DNA of 64,000 nt from Kordiimonas gwangyangensis DSM 19435 = JCM 12864 (GTDB taxonomy: Bacteria; Pseudomonadota; Alphaproteobacteria; Sphingomonadales; Kordiimonadaceae): the NCBI RefSeq assembly GCF_000375545.1, contig NZ_AQXF01000003.1, forward strand, positions 452,595-516,594. The letters are read 5' to 3'. This document shows positions 1-8,593 of the stretch, one piece after another. The translations under genes were made by a program, and so were the position numbers. Position 1 is the first letter of the stretch. Every line of letters starts with the position of its first letter. The notes under the pieces were generated by a model, which made no database searches, was not told the DNA's origin, and worked only from the letters and a program-made list of their open reading frames with translations.

Positions 1-1979
1 CACGCCTCAAAGGCCGGGGCGAGGGCAGCTTCTCGCTCGTGAAAGACCGCTCGCTGGTGGATACCAAAGCCGCCTTCATGTTCCCGGAGAACGGCGAGTT
101 CGATGCCTATGTCACCTTCGCGACCGACAAACCTGGCCGCGAAGTGCGCCAGACCACGCCGGTCCCTGAAGCGGTGACATTGATCGCACACACCACGCTT
201 ATCAAACTGCCCGATGCTGGTTATCAGACGCGCCTTTATGACGACCGCGCGGCGCTTATTGGCATGACCTACGTGGATATGTCCGCCCCGCTCGCGGGCG
301 ATACGGTTGTGCGCCTCGCGCGTCGTTTCCGGCTTGAGAAGGACGAAAACGGGAAAGTAAAGAACCCGATTAAATTCTATATCGACAACGGCGCGCCGGA
401 GCCGATCCGCGGTGCGCTGCTTGAGGGCGGCATGTGGTGGGCTGATGCGTTTGCGGCGGCCGGCTATCCGGGTGGTTACACTGTGGAAGTTCTGCCGGAA
501 GGCGTTCACCCGCTTGACGCCCGCTACAATGTGGTGAACTGGGTGCACCGCGCAACGCGCGGCTGGTCCTACGGTGCGGCGGTTTCCGACCCGCGTACAG
601 GAGAAGTGCTGCGCGGCGTTGTGCTGCTTGGTAGCCTGCGTGTGCGTCAGGATATCAAGATTTTTGAAGCGCTTGCGGGCGCTGAGAAGACAGGCACCGG
701 CGCGGCGGATGATCCGGTTGAACTGGCGCTTGCGCGTATTCGCCAGCTTTCCGCGCATGAGATTGGCCACGCGCTTGGCTTCGCGCACAATATGGGCGCG
801 AGCACCTATGATGAGCGCGCGAGTGTGATGGACTATCCGGCACCGGATGTGCGCGCGAACGAGGATGGCACGCTTGATTTCTCCCACGCTTACGGCGTTG
901 GTATCGGCACGTGGGACAAATGGACGGCGAAGTTCCTCTATGGTGACTATAACGGTAAGCCAGACGCGGAAGCGCAAGCTGAGCTGATCCGCGAGGCGGA
1001 CGCGCACGGCCACCTTTATGTATCCGACCCCGACAGCCGCAGCGTTAGCACGGGCCACGCGCGGGGCGCGGTGTGGGACACGGGGTCTGACCCGCTGGCA
1101 AGCCTTGAAAACACGCTGAAGGTACGCCGTATCGCGCTTGACCGTTTTGGCATGGATAACCTGCGCGACGGCGAAGCGCTGACCGCGCTTCAGACCAAGA
1201 TCGTGCCGCTTTACCTTTACCACCGCTATCAGCTTGATGCGGCAGCCAAAAGCCTTGGCGGTATGGACTTTGTCTACCGTCACGAGGGGGATGGCCGCCC
1301 CGCGCCGACAGTCGTGCCTTGGGAACGGCAGGAGAAAGCCTTGTCGTTGATCCTTGAAACCCTGTCGCCCGAGGCGCTGGACGTGAAGGATGAGGTGCTG
1401 ATGACACTGTCGCCGCTTGGCTATTCGGACGGTGACCCACAGTTCGGCCGTGAGGCGTTTGACGGCGCTGGCCGCCCGGCGTTTGACCTGATGCAGGCGG
1501 CCTCAAGCGCGGCAGCCCTGAGTTTCGATGCCCTCCTGGCGCCTGAACGCCTTGTCAGGCTTGATGCGCAAGGGGATGCGAGTGCGGAACATCCGGGGCT
1601 TGGGTTTGTTTTGTCCCGCACGAGCAATAGCTTGATGGACTTCAGTAAGGGTGAGGACGCCACGCAGCAAGGCCTGAGGGAGTTGGTGGCAAGCCTTTAT
1701 GCCGAGCGGCTTATTGGCCTGACATTCGGTGAAGATGTGGCGCCAGCGGTGCGGCTTGAAACCCGTGCAGCGCTAATGGGTCTGAAGGCCAAGGCTGAAA
1801 AGCTGAAGCGTTCCAACGCTCATTTCGCTAGCGGTTTGATTGCACGCATCGGTGATGCCATGGCGCGGGCACGCACGCCTGCTGTGAAGGAACCGGCTGC
1901 GGCGACTGTGCCGCCGGGAAGCCCGATCGGTAGCGAGCTCGGGGAAGCTTGCTGGCACTGCGACACCGGTACCGAATAA
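1..1979 (+). CDS. Zinc-dependent metalloprotease, metzincin type, 5'-truncated
   Basis: The reading frame is already open at the window edge (first whole codon at base 3), so the true start lies upstream; the GTG at 39 is internal. About 658 residues are visible. The zinc motif HEIGHALGFAH (HExxHxxGxxH, around 756-788) is followed by SVMDYP near 822-840, which fits a metzincin Met-turn. The part near the edge (GSFSLVKDRS) and the overall layout resemble the large secreted zinc proteases carrying DUF5117/DUF4953 domains. Such proteins are normally exported, but any signal peptide is outside the window. Substrate is unknown. A strong terminator follows the stop codon. Confident as a metalloprotease, less so for the exact family name. 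Confidence 0.82.
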   Translation, partial: RLKGRGEGSFSLVKDRSLVDTKAAFMFPENGEFDAYVTFATDKPGREVRQTTPVPEAVTLIAHTTLIKLPDAGYQTRLYDDRAALIGMTYVDMSAPLAGDTVVRLARRFRLEKDENGKVKNPIKFYIDNGAPEPIRGALLEGGMWWADAFAAAGYPGGYTVEVLPEGVHPLDARYNVVNWVHRATRGWSYGAAVSDPRTGEVLRGVVLLGSLRVRQDIKIFEALAGAEKTGTGAADDPVELALARIRQLSAHEIGHALGFAHNMGASTYDERASVMDYPAPDVRANEDGTLDFSHAYGVGIGTWDKWTAKFLYGDYNGKPDAEAQAELIREADAHGHLYVSDPDSRSVSTGHARGAVWDTGSDPLASLENTLKVRRIALDRFGMDNLRDGEALTALQTKIVPLYLYHRYQLDAAAKSLGGMDFVYRHEGDGRPAPTVVPWERQEKALSLILETLSPEALDVKDEVLMTLSPLGYSDGDPQFGREAFDGAGRPAFDLMQAASSAAALSFDALLAPERLVRLDAQGDASAEHPGLGFVLSRTSNSLMDFSKGEDATQQGLRELVASLYAERLIGLTFGEDVAPAVRLETRAALMGLKAKAEKLKRSNAHFASGLIARIGDAMARARTPAVKEPAAATVPPGSPIGSELGEACWHCDTGTE

Positions 1980-2010
1980 AAGCCCAACAAGTCTGGGCAA
2001 ACACTGTGCG

Positions 2011-2036
2011 AAAGGGGGCGCTAAGCCCCCTTTTTT
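2011..2036 (+). terminator. Rho-independent terminator of the metalloprotease gene
   Basis: Perfect 6-bp GC stem GGGGGC/GCCCCC (2014-2019 with 2025-2030), extended by an AAA/TTT pairing, with a 5-nt loop and a run of six T. It lies about 30 nt after the stop codon, between two convergent genes. Confidence 0.85.
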
Positions 2037-2067
2037 GTGCGCAAAGTGTGCGGGATTTGTGCGGTGC

Positions 2068-3252
2068 TTATTTGCCCGTCTTGCGCCCATACCAAGCGGC
2101 GGCAGGGGCTGCGGTCGACCCGTGGAGAAGCGCACTAATCCAGACTGTGTTGATGGCAATCATCAGCACGGGGTCAGCGTATTCAGGGTCGGTTTTACCC
2201 GCAATCAGCAGTGCAAAGAGTGCGGTCGCCAACCCGCGCGGGCCAAACCAGCCGAGGAACAGCTTGGTGCGGGCGGGCAACCCCGTGCCCATAAGCGAGA
2301 GCCAGATGGCGAGCGGGCGGATGACAAAAAGGCTGGTGAGGATGAGGGCAAGCATGGGACCGTCAAGTTTACCAATCGCCTCCGGCACAAGCGTTAGGCC
2401 AAGAAGGAAGAAGGCACTCCAACTGAGGAGCTTGCCTTCACTTTCGGTGAATTCGTAAACGAACGAAATCTGGCGTTTGACCACATAGCCGAAAGCAATG
2501 CCCGCGACAAAGGCGGCGATGAAACCGTTGCCGTCCATCAGGGTTGCGCCGAGATAGGCCGCGCAGGCGAAGGCAATGGTGGCGATACCCTCATGCGTGC
2601 CGGTGCTAAGGCCGCGCTGGTCAGCGAGCAGGATGACTTTGCCGCCAAGATAGCCGACAAGCCCGCCGACCAAGGGGCCTAGCACAAGCTGGCTCGCGAT
2701 AAAAAGCGGCCAGTTCCTGCCGTCACCGTCTGCGGTGGCGGCCGCGAGGCTTGCGAACAGAAGCACAGAGGGTAGCGCCAGCCCGTCATTGAGACCACTT
2801 TCGACCGAGAGGGTCTGCCGTTCCATTTCAGGCACACGTTCGTCAGTGAGTACGGGTTGGCCAAGCGCGGCGTCAGTAGGCGCGAGGATCGCTGCCATCA
2901 GGGCGAGTGCAAAAACCGGCCAGCCGGGAAGGAACACCGCCGCGGCGACGGTGCCGAGCAGCACCGCAATTGGCAGGCCGAGCACCAGCATGCGAAGGGG
3001 CACAGTGCGTTCCGCCAGAAGCTCCCGCAGGTTGACCTTGGCCGCATCCAGAAACAGCAGGATGACGAGGGCAATTTCTGCCAGGAAATGCAGGCCTTCC
3101 TGCGCCCCCTCCGCTGGTAGCAAGCCTGTTTGGGCAAGGCCTACACCGGCTGCGATGAAAACCATCGGCACTGTCATGGGCGTGGTGCCAAGGCGCCGGG
3201 CGATGAGGGTGACAAGGATGGTCAGTGCGGCAACAATCAATAACCCGGTCAT
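2068..3252 (-). CDS. CPA1-family monovalent cation:proton antiporter (NhaP-like)
   Basis: This 394-residue protein is almost entirely hydrophobic, with about 11-12 predicted membrane spans. It carries the CPA1 features PTDAALGQPVL (residues ~125-135) and ESGLNDGLALP with the Asn-Asp pair at N155-D156, the ion-binding site of Na+/H+ exchangers. It should exchange Na+ or K+ for H+ across the inner membrane. The length is short for NhaP homologues with cytosolic tails and matches the tail-less type. It converges with the metalloprotease gene and diverges from heme oxygenase across a 128-bp gap. The start is ATG at 3252. Ion preference cannot be read from the sequence. Confidence 0.82.
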   Translation of the reverse strand: MTGLLIVAALTILVTLIARRLGTTPMTVPMVFIAAGVGLAQTGLLPAEGAQEGLHFLAEIALVILLFLDAAKVNLRELLAERTVPLRMLVLGLPIAVLLGTVAAAVFLPGWPVFALALMAAILAPTDAALGQPVLTDERVPEMERQTLSVESGLNDGLALPSVLLFASLAAATADGDGRNWPLFIASQLVLGPLVGGLVGYLGGKVILLADQRGLSTGTHEGIATIAFACAAYLGATLMDGNGFIAAFVAGIAFGYVVKRQISFVYEFTESEGKLLSWSAFFLLGLTLVPEAIGKLDGPMLALILTSLFVIRPLAIWLSLMGTGLPARTKLFLGWFGPRGLATALFALLIAGKTDPEYADPVLMIAINTVWISALLHGSTAAPAAAWYGRKTGK

Positions 3253-3380
3253 ATGTGTCCCTTAAAGCTGCCTGTTCTGCGCGTGTCTTGAAATAAGCAT
3301 ATTTCCATGGTGCTATCCCCGTGATGGCCTCCTGTATGACCAGCCTATTGTAGCAACCGGACCGATTAAACAGTTTATTG

Positions 3381-3962
3381 ATGACACCGACCAGCACCCT
3401 GCTTGAAAGCCTGCGCACCGAGACCGACAACCTGCACGAAGCGCTGCATGTGCATCCGCTTCTTGAGCCGTTGCACCGGGGAGCGATCACGCGCGCGCAA
3501 TATGGTCGTATCCTCAATGCTTTCTACATTGCCTATTCGGCGATGGAGGGCAGTCGAACCGCGGCTACCACGCGCTTTGAAGAGACTGACGTGCTTTCGC
3601 TTATCGAGGCGGACCATAAAATTCATGAGTTTGAGCTGCCGTTTGTGCCGCGCACCAACTATCCCGCGATTGAGAGTTTCAGCGCCCTCATGGGCTACCT
3701 CTATGTCAAGGAAGGTTCCGGCCTTGGCGGGCAGGTGATTTCCAAACATCTGGCGCGCGAATTGGGGCTTGAAGCCGGGGTAACCAACCACTTCTTTGCC
3801 GGGCAGGGCACGGAAACCGGTGCGCACTGGCGCAAGTTCCTTGCCTTCCTGTATGAAAGCGAAGCACGGGTGGATACCGTTCGGGCGGTTACCCAAGCCA
3901 AGGCCTCTTTCACAGCCGTCAGGCTTGCGTGCGACCATGTGCTCGCGGGTGAAAAGCAATAG
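3381..3962 (+). CDS. bphO: Biliverdin-producing heme oxygenase (bacteriophytochrome partner)
   Basis: The 193-residue protein has the heme oxygenase pattern: LRTETDNLHEALH near the N-terminus with His19 in the position of the proximal heme ligand, then the glycine-rich distal helix GSGLGGQVISKHL. The family opens heme with O2 to biliverdin, iron and CO. Biliverdin is the chromophore of bacteriophytochromes, and a bacteriophytochrome gene lies 1 kb downstream on the same strand, which supports a BphO role rather than iron scavenging. I chose ATG 3381 over the preceding in-frame TTG. It converges with a Crp-family gene with only 12 bp between them. Confidence 0.88.
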   Translation: MTPTSTLLESLRTETDNLHEALHVHPLLEPLHRGAITRAQYGRILNAFYIAYSAMEGSRTAATTRFEETDVLSLIEADHKIHEFELPFVPRTNYPAIESFSALMGYLYVKEGSGLGGQVISKHLARELGLEAGVTNHFFAGQGTETGAHWRKFLAFLYESEARVDTVRAVTQAKASFTAVRLACDHVLAGEKQ

Positions 3963-3974
3963 ACTGGTGCAAAC

Positions 3975-4715
3975 CTATTTTTCCGGCGGGTATACGCCGC
4001 GCAGCACGGTCTCAAAATGTTCATGCACCAAGGTGTTACATGAGCACGCCATGTCCTTCAGTGTTTCAACATCACGGATCAGCAGGCGACCCCGACGGGT
4101 CTCAACGCTGCCGTTGGCCTTGAAGCCAGCCATCACGCGCGCCACATAACTGCGGCCCACGCCCAGCATGCTGGCAAGCTGTTCCTGCGTCATGGGGATG
4201 AGTTTATCGTTTGTGCGGCAGATGGCCGCCAATAGCCATTTCGCGGCGCGCTGCTCGATTGTGTGGGTGGCATTGCAGGCCACAGCCTGGAACACCTGCG
4301 CGATCAGGCAGTCTGCATAGCGCGCGAAAAGGTGAGCTATACTGCTGGACTGCGCCTTGGCGCGCTCCAGCTCCTTTGACGGGATGCGAATACCCATGCC
4401 GGTAAAACGTACTTCAGCGCGGCAGTATGCGGGCAGGTGCCCGTTACTCACTATCCCGCCGACGGCGCCTTCACGGCCCACAAGTGCTGTCTCAACCGCA
4501 CGGGCGTCCTCCAGCATCACCATGAAGGAAACAAGCGACGCATCGCACGGGAAATAGGCATGCTGAACATCATCGCCCGGCTCATAGAGCGACTGGCCCG
4601 CTTTAAGCGGAAAAGGTGTGACATGGGGCAGAAGCACTTCCTTGTCAGACGGCTTCAAAGTGCGCAGTAGGTTGTTGTGCTCCAGCAAATATTCCGGATT
4701 CTTTTCCAATTTCAT
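3975..4715 (-). CDS. Crp/Fnr-family transcriptional regulator
   Basis: This 246-residue protein has an N-terminal cyclic-nucleotide-binding fold (residues ~20-120) and a C-terminal winged helix-turn-helix (~175-205, containing QEQLASMLGVGRSYVARVM). The longer open frame begins at 4781, but ATG 4715 has GGAGTG just upstream and is preferred. It lacks the N-terminal cysteine cluster of Fnr. The recognition helix reads S--AR where Fnr/FixK have E--SR, so it probably does not bind the TTGAC-N4-GTCAA boxes found elsewhere in the window. It sits between heme oxygenase and bacteriophytochrome, transcribed divergently from the latter. The ligand is unknown. Confidence 0.85.
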   Translation of the reverse strand: MKLEKNPEYLLEHNNLLRTLKPSDKEVLLPHVTPFPLKAGQSLYEPGDDVQHAYFPCDASLVSFMVMLEDARAVETALVGREGAVGGIVSNGHLPAYCRAEVRFTGMGIRIPSKELERAKAQSSSIAHLFARYADCLIAQVFQAVACNATHTIEQRAAKWLLAAICRTNDKLIPMTQEQLASMLGVGRSYVARVMAGFKANGSVETRRGRLLIRDVETLKDMACSCNTLVHEHFETVLRGVYPPEK

Positions 4716-4948
4716 CGGGCCACTCCGATCTTTCTTCAAACTTGGGGAAAAAACATCGTGAATGTGTGCACATGTGAGCATACATCACCCTCTAACTCTG
4801 TCTAAAAGTGTACAAAAAGGCCATTCGGGCCACCTATCCGGTCGATAAGGGACGCGTAAAGAAGGGTATGGTGCGAATTCTGGTGACGAACATAAATTTA
4901 TCGGCTTAATTGACGATAACGCTTTGCATATTTCGGGGGTCGAAACAG

Positions 4949-7630
4949 GTGAGCGTTCCAAGGGAACAATTAACAGAAGATCAACTGCGGCAAGCGCTGG
5001 ATCATTGTGCCAGCGAACCTATTCACATACCCGGTTCTGTCCAGCCGCACGGGCTTCTTGTCGTACTTTCCCCTGAACTGACCATCCAGCGCATCAGTAC
5101 AAACTGCGAGCTGTTCCTGGGCATCAGCGCGGAAGAAAGTATTGGCCGTAGCCTTACCGACTTTGTTGCACCTCATCAGATTGAGGCCCTTCACCAGATT
5201 GCACGGAATGCGCCCCTGCAACCGATCCAGACGCTTGAGGTGACGCTGGGTGAGCGCACCTGTGACGCTGTCGCGCACAAAAGCGGCAAGTCCCTGATTA
5301 TTGAGTTTGAATTCATCCCGGAAGAAGCACCGCCTTCGAGCCAGCTTCTGGACCAATTGCGCAATTTCGCGATTGGCCTGCACCGCGCCACTGAGCTGCC
5401 CGCCATTTTTGACCATGTGACTACAAGCGTGCGGCAGATCACCGGCTTTGACAGGGTGAAACTGTACCGTTTTGACGCGGACTGGCACGGCGAGGTGGTG
5501 GCAGAAGACCGTGCGGACTTTATGCCCAGCTACAAGGGACTGCATTTCCCGGCCTCAGACATTCCGGAGCAGGCGCGCAGGCTTTATATGCAGCAGTATC
5601 TGCGCCTGATTGCGGATACGAGCTACAAGCCTGTGCCCATTCACCCGCTTTTTGACCCACAGGGCGGTGAGCCGCTGGATATGAGCCAGTGCATGCTCAG
5701 GAGCGTGTCGCCTGTGCATATCCAGTATCTCGAGAACATCAACGTCAAGGCGTCGATGTCGATCTCGATCATCCAGAATGGCAAATTGTGGGGGCTGATT
5801 GCCTGTCACCACAACAGCCCGCACCATGTGCCTTATGCTGTGCGGCACATCTGTGAGATCATGGGGCATATTTTCTCGGCCCAGCTCTCGACACTTGAGG
5901 ATGTCGCCCGGCGTGAGGTGCATGAGAAACGCACGGCACTTGTGCGCCAGCTCGCCTCAAAAGTGGACGCCAAAGCGTCTGTAGACCAGCTTCTGGATCA
6001 GACACACCAACTGGCGTGTGAAGCCCTGAAAGCCAGCGGTCTTGTTGTGAAAGTATTCCCGGATATCCTGCGCTACGGCCATGCGCCGTCCCAGAAGATT
6101 GTGCGCCACCTTGTGGAGTGGCTCAACAAACAGGACGACTGGACCCATATCTATACCGATGATGCGCAGACTTTCTTCAAAGGTGTCGAGGGGCTTGAAA
6201 ACCTCACCGGCGGGTTGTTTGCAGTGCCGATCAGTGCCAAAAGCCACAATTACATCATCTGGTTCCGCGATGCCCAGGTGCAGGAAGTGGTGTGGGCAGG
6301 CAACCCTGAAAAGCCGGTTGAGGAAACCGGTGCGGGTTACCGCCTGACCCCGCGCAGTTCGTTTGAACTTTGGAAGCAGATCGTAAGCCAACGTTCCGAG
6401 CCTTGGACAGAAGATGATATCGACACCGCGAAAGGTGTGGTTTCTGTGCTCCTCGAAGCCGAGAAGCTGAATGCGGAGGAGGCCAATAAGGCCAAGAGTG
6501 AATTCCTCGCGAACATGAGCCACGAAATTCGCACGCCGATGAATGCGATTTTGGGCCTGTCGAAAATGCTATCCGCCAAGGGTGATCTGAATGAAACCCA
6601 GCGCGATATACTCAAGACCCTTCAACTGAGCGCCGATGGTCTTCTGGAGCTGATCAACGATCTACTCGATATCTCCAAGATCGAGAGCCGTAATATCGAG
6701 ATTGAAGCCATCTCTTTCGACCTACCCAAGCTCCTCGATGATGTGATCCGCATAAGTTCCGTATGGGCGGAAGACAAGAAGCTGAGTGTGAGCCTCGATA
6801 AACGCCTCGGCGACCACCGCTTTTTCATCGGCGACCCCGCCCGCATTAGGCAGATCCTCCTGAACCTGTGCAGCAACGCGGTCAAATTCACCGAGCGCGG
6901 CAAAGTGGTGCTGTCTGCAGCATTCCGGCAGGAACCGGGGGAGGAGTTGCCGACTGTTGAGCTGAGCGTGACGGACACCGGTATCGGTATCGCGGCCGAG
7001 AAGCTTGAAACGGTGTTCCACAAGTTTGTTCAAGCGGATAGCACCATCTCGCGCACTTATGGTGGCACGGGGCTTGGCCTTGCGATCAGCCGCACGCTCA
7101 CGGAAGCCATGGGCGGCTATATCTCGCTCACCAGCGTTGAAGGCACGGGGTCTACCTTCACGGTAGCACTACCGCTTGCGCCGGGCACTGCCATCTCGTC
7201 CCCGCCGCTGACGGAAGCACCGGAAGGGGATAGCCCGGATGAGGGCCGTAAGCTCTTGCTGGTGGAAGATTACCCAGCCAACGTGCTGGTGGCGAGCTTC
7301 TACCTTGAGAACTACGGCATGCCCTTCGATGTCGCGGAAAATGGCGACAAGGCTGTCGAGCTTGCCAAGGCAAATCGCTACGCCGCCATTTTGATGGATG
7401 TGCAGATGCCGGGCATGAACGGCTTTGAAGCCACAGCTGCCATCCGCGCCTTCGAGGAAACGGAGCGACCCTACCGCACACCCATCATCGGCATGACAGC
7501 CCATGCGCTGGCCGGTGACCGGCAGAGATGCATAGATGCCGGCATGGATGACTATATCGCCAAGCCCATAGATGAAGACGAAATGCAGGCCAAACTGACC
7601 GCCCAGATATCGGCTGCGACCGCCGGATAG
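4949..7630 (+). CDS. bphP: Bacteriophytochrome hybrid sensor histidine kinase
   Basis: A red/far-red photoreceptor with layout PAS-GAF-PHY-HisKA-HATPase-REC in 893 residues. Cys20 (in HCASEPIHIPGSVQPHG) is the biliverdin attachment site. GAF residues Asp204 (PASDIP), His257 (PVHIQYL) and His287/288 line the chromophore pocket. The PHY tongue has the PRxSF form (TPRSSFELW). The phospho-acceptor is His525 in NMSHEIRTPMN, ATPase boxes follow (LLNLCSNAVKF, GGTGLGLAIS), and the receiver aspartate is Asp817 in LMDVQMPG. I prefer GTG 4949, with GGGGG upstream, over TTG 4910. The fused receiver suggests an onward phosphorelay; no separate response regulator is nearby. Heme oxygenase upstream supplies the chromophore. 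Confidence 0.95.
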   Translation: MSVPREQLTEDQLRQALDHCASEPIHIPGSVQPHGLLVVLSPELTIQRISTNCELFLGISAEESIGRSLTDFVAPHQIEALHQIARNAPLQPIQTLEVTLGERTCDAVAHKSGKSLIIEFEFIPEEAPPSSQLLDQLRNFAIGLHRATELPAIFDHVTTSVRQITGFDRVKLYRFDADWHGEVVAEDRADFMPSYKGLHFPASDIPEQARRLYMQQYLRLIADTSYKPVPIHPLFDPQGGEPLDMSQCMLRSVSPVHIQYLENINVKASMSISIIQNGKLWGLIACHHNSPHHVPYAVRHICEIMGHIFSAQLSTLEDVARREVHEKRTALVRQLASKVDAKASVDQLLDQTHQLACEALKASGLVVKVFPDILRYGHAPSQKIVRHLVEWLNKQDDWTHIYTDDAQTFFKGVEGLENLTGGLFAVPISAKSHNYIIWFRDAQVQEVVWAGNPEKPVEETGAGYRLTPRSSFELWKQIVSQRSEPWTEDDIDTAKGVVSVLLEAEKLNAEEANKAKSEFLANMSHEIRTPMNAILGLSKMLSAKGDLNETQRDILKTLQLSADGLLELINDLLDISKIESRNIEIEAISFDLPKLLDDVIRISSVWAEDKKLSVSLDKRLGDHRFFIGDPARIRQILLNLCSNAVKFTERGKVVLSAAFRQEPGEELPTVELSVTDTGIGIAAEKLETVFHKFVQADSTISRTYGGTGLGLAISRTLTEAMGGYISLTSVEGTGSTFTVALPLAPGTAISSPPLTEAPEGDSPDEGRKLLLVEDYPANVLVASFYLENYGMPFDVAENGDKAVELAKANRYAAILMDVQMPGMNGFEATAAIRAFEETERPYRTPIIGMTAHALAGDRQRCIDAGMDDYIAKPIDEDEMQAKLTAQISAATAG

Positions 7631-7771
7631 ACGCGCAATTCAGCGCTTCAAGTACCTACTCGCTCTCGGCGTCTTTCTTCGCCAAGGGGTTGAGGTTCTG
7701 GACAGAAATCCCCAAGAAGGTTTAAGCTTTCCGCGATGCTTGAGACAACCTGTCGCAGGCGTCGCGGCATT

Positions 7772-7785
7772 TTGACAAATGTCAA
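7772..7785 (+). promoter_or_regulatory. FNR/FixK-type box before the cbb3 oxidase operon
   Basis: TTGACAAATGTCAA is a perfect inverted repeat matching the FNR/FixK box TTGAY-N4-RTCAA. Its centre lies 64 bp before the GTG at 7843. Counting 41.5 bp from the centre gives a class II start site near 7820, with TAAGTT at 7808-7813 in the -10 position. It predicts activation under low oxygen. Confidence 0.8.
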
Positions 7786-7842
7786 TCAGTTTACGCGTAG
7801 TCTCAAGTAAGTTCTCCCCGAATGTAACGAACGAGGCTTCCC

Positions 7843-8583
7843 GTGGAATTTCTTCTCTCCCATTGTCAGGCGGTTATTGGCGACCATGGCGGTCTGCTGT
7901 TGACCCTCTTTCTGGGTGGCTTGATGGGCAGCGCAACCCACTGTGTGGGCATGTGCGGCCCGTTTGTCGTTGCGCAAACCGCAAGCCTTGAGAAGACACC
8001 GTCGTTGTTTGCACGTGTGCGTGGCCTCGCGCTCATGCCGTATCACCTCGGCCGCATGACAACCTACATGCTGCTTGGCATTCTCGCCGCCAGCCTTTCG
8101 GGCATGGTGTTCAGTGTGCCGCTGCAGCGCGGTATCGCCGTGGTGCTGCTCACGGTTGCCGGTGTGCTGTTTCTTGCAAGCGCGGTACCGAGCCTCAAGC
8201 GCAGCATGGGCCCACGCCTTCTGAACGGCTGGGTCGCGCGCTTTGGTGCAGGCCTTGGCCGCGTTGCCAAACCGTTTTTCCAGTCCCCCACGCCGTGGCA
8301 CCGCTATGCGCTGGGGGTTACCCTCGGGTTCCTACCCTGTGGTTTGCTTGCTGCTGCCCTGATGGCAGTGGCGGCAACCGCAGATCCTATCTCCGCCGCT
8401 TTCGGTATGGCGGCGTTCTGCGTGGGCACCATGCCCGCACTCTTTCTCACCGGAGCAGGGGGGCGCTATGCACTCGACCACCTGCCAATCCGTTTCTCGA
8501 CCCTCGCGCGCGGCGTGATGGTCTTCAACAGTCTCAGTCTCTTTATCATCGCTGGGGGCATGATTTTGCCAGGAAATCACTAA
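7843..8583 (+). CDS. TauE/SafE-like (COG2836) membrane protein leading the cco operon
   Basis: This 246-residue polytopic inner-membrane protein has about six spans. It contains [13 protein letters not shown] near the N-terminus and [12 protein letters not shown] in the second half, the paired cysteine motifs of the COG2836/DsbD-like group annotated as sulfite exporter TauE/SafE. Members beside cytochrome cbb3 genes are thought to help copper or haem supply to the oxidase, but that role is inferred here from position only. It is the first gene after the FNR box and lies 10 bp before ccoN, so it is probably co-transcribed. GTG 7843 has an ACGAGG ribosome site. Confidence 0.8.
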   Translation: MEFLLSHCQAVIGDHGGLLLTLFLGGLMGSATHCVGMCGPFVVAQTASLEKTPSLFARVRGLALMPYHLGRMTTYMLLGILAASLSGMVFSVPLQRGIAVVLLTVAGVLFLASAVPSLKRSMGPRLLNGWVARFGAGLGRVAKPFFQSPTPWHRYALGVTLGFLPCGLLAAALMAVAATADPISAAFGMAAFCVGTMPALFLTGAGGRYALDHLPIRFSTLARGVMVFNSLSLFIIAGGMILPGNH

Positions 8584-8593
8584 GGGCAGGTCT

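Noticed and set aside
4773-4789. Crp-like site TGTGA...TCACC between the Crp-family gene and bphP
   Set aside because: The spacer is 7 bp rather than 6 and one arm is imperfect.
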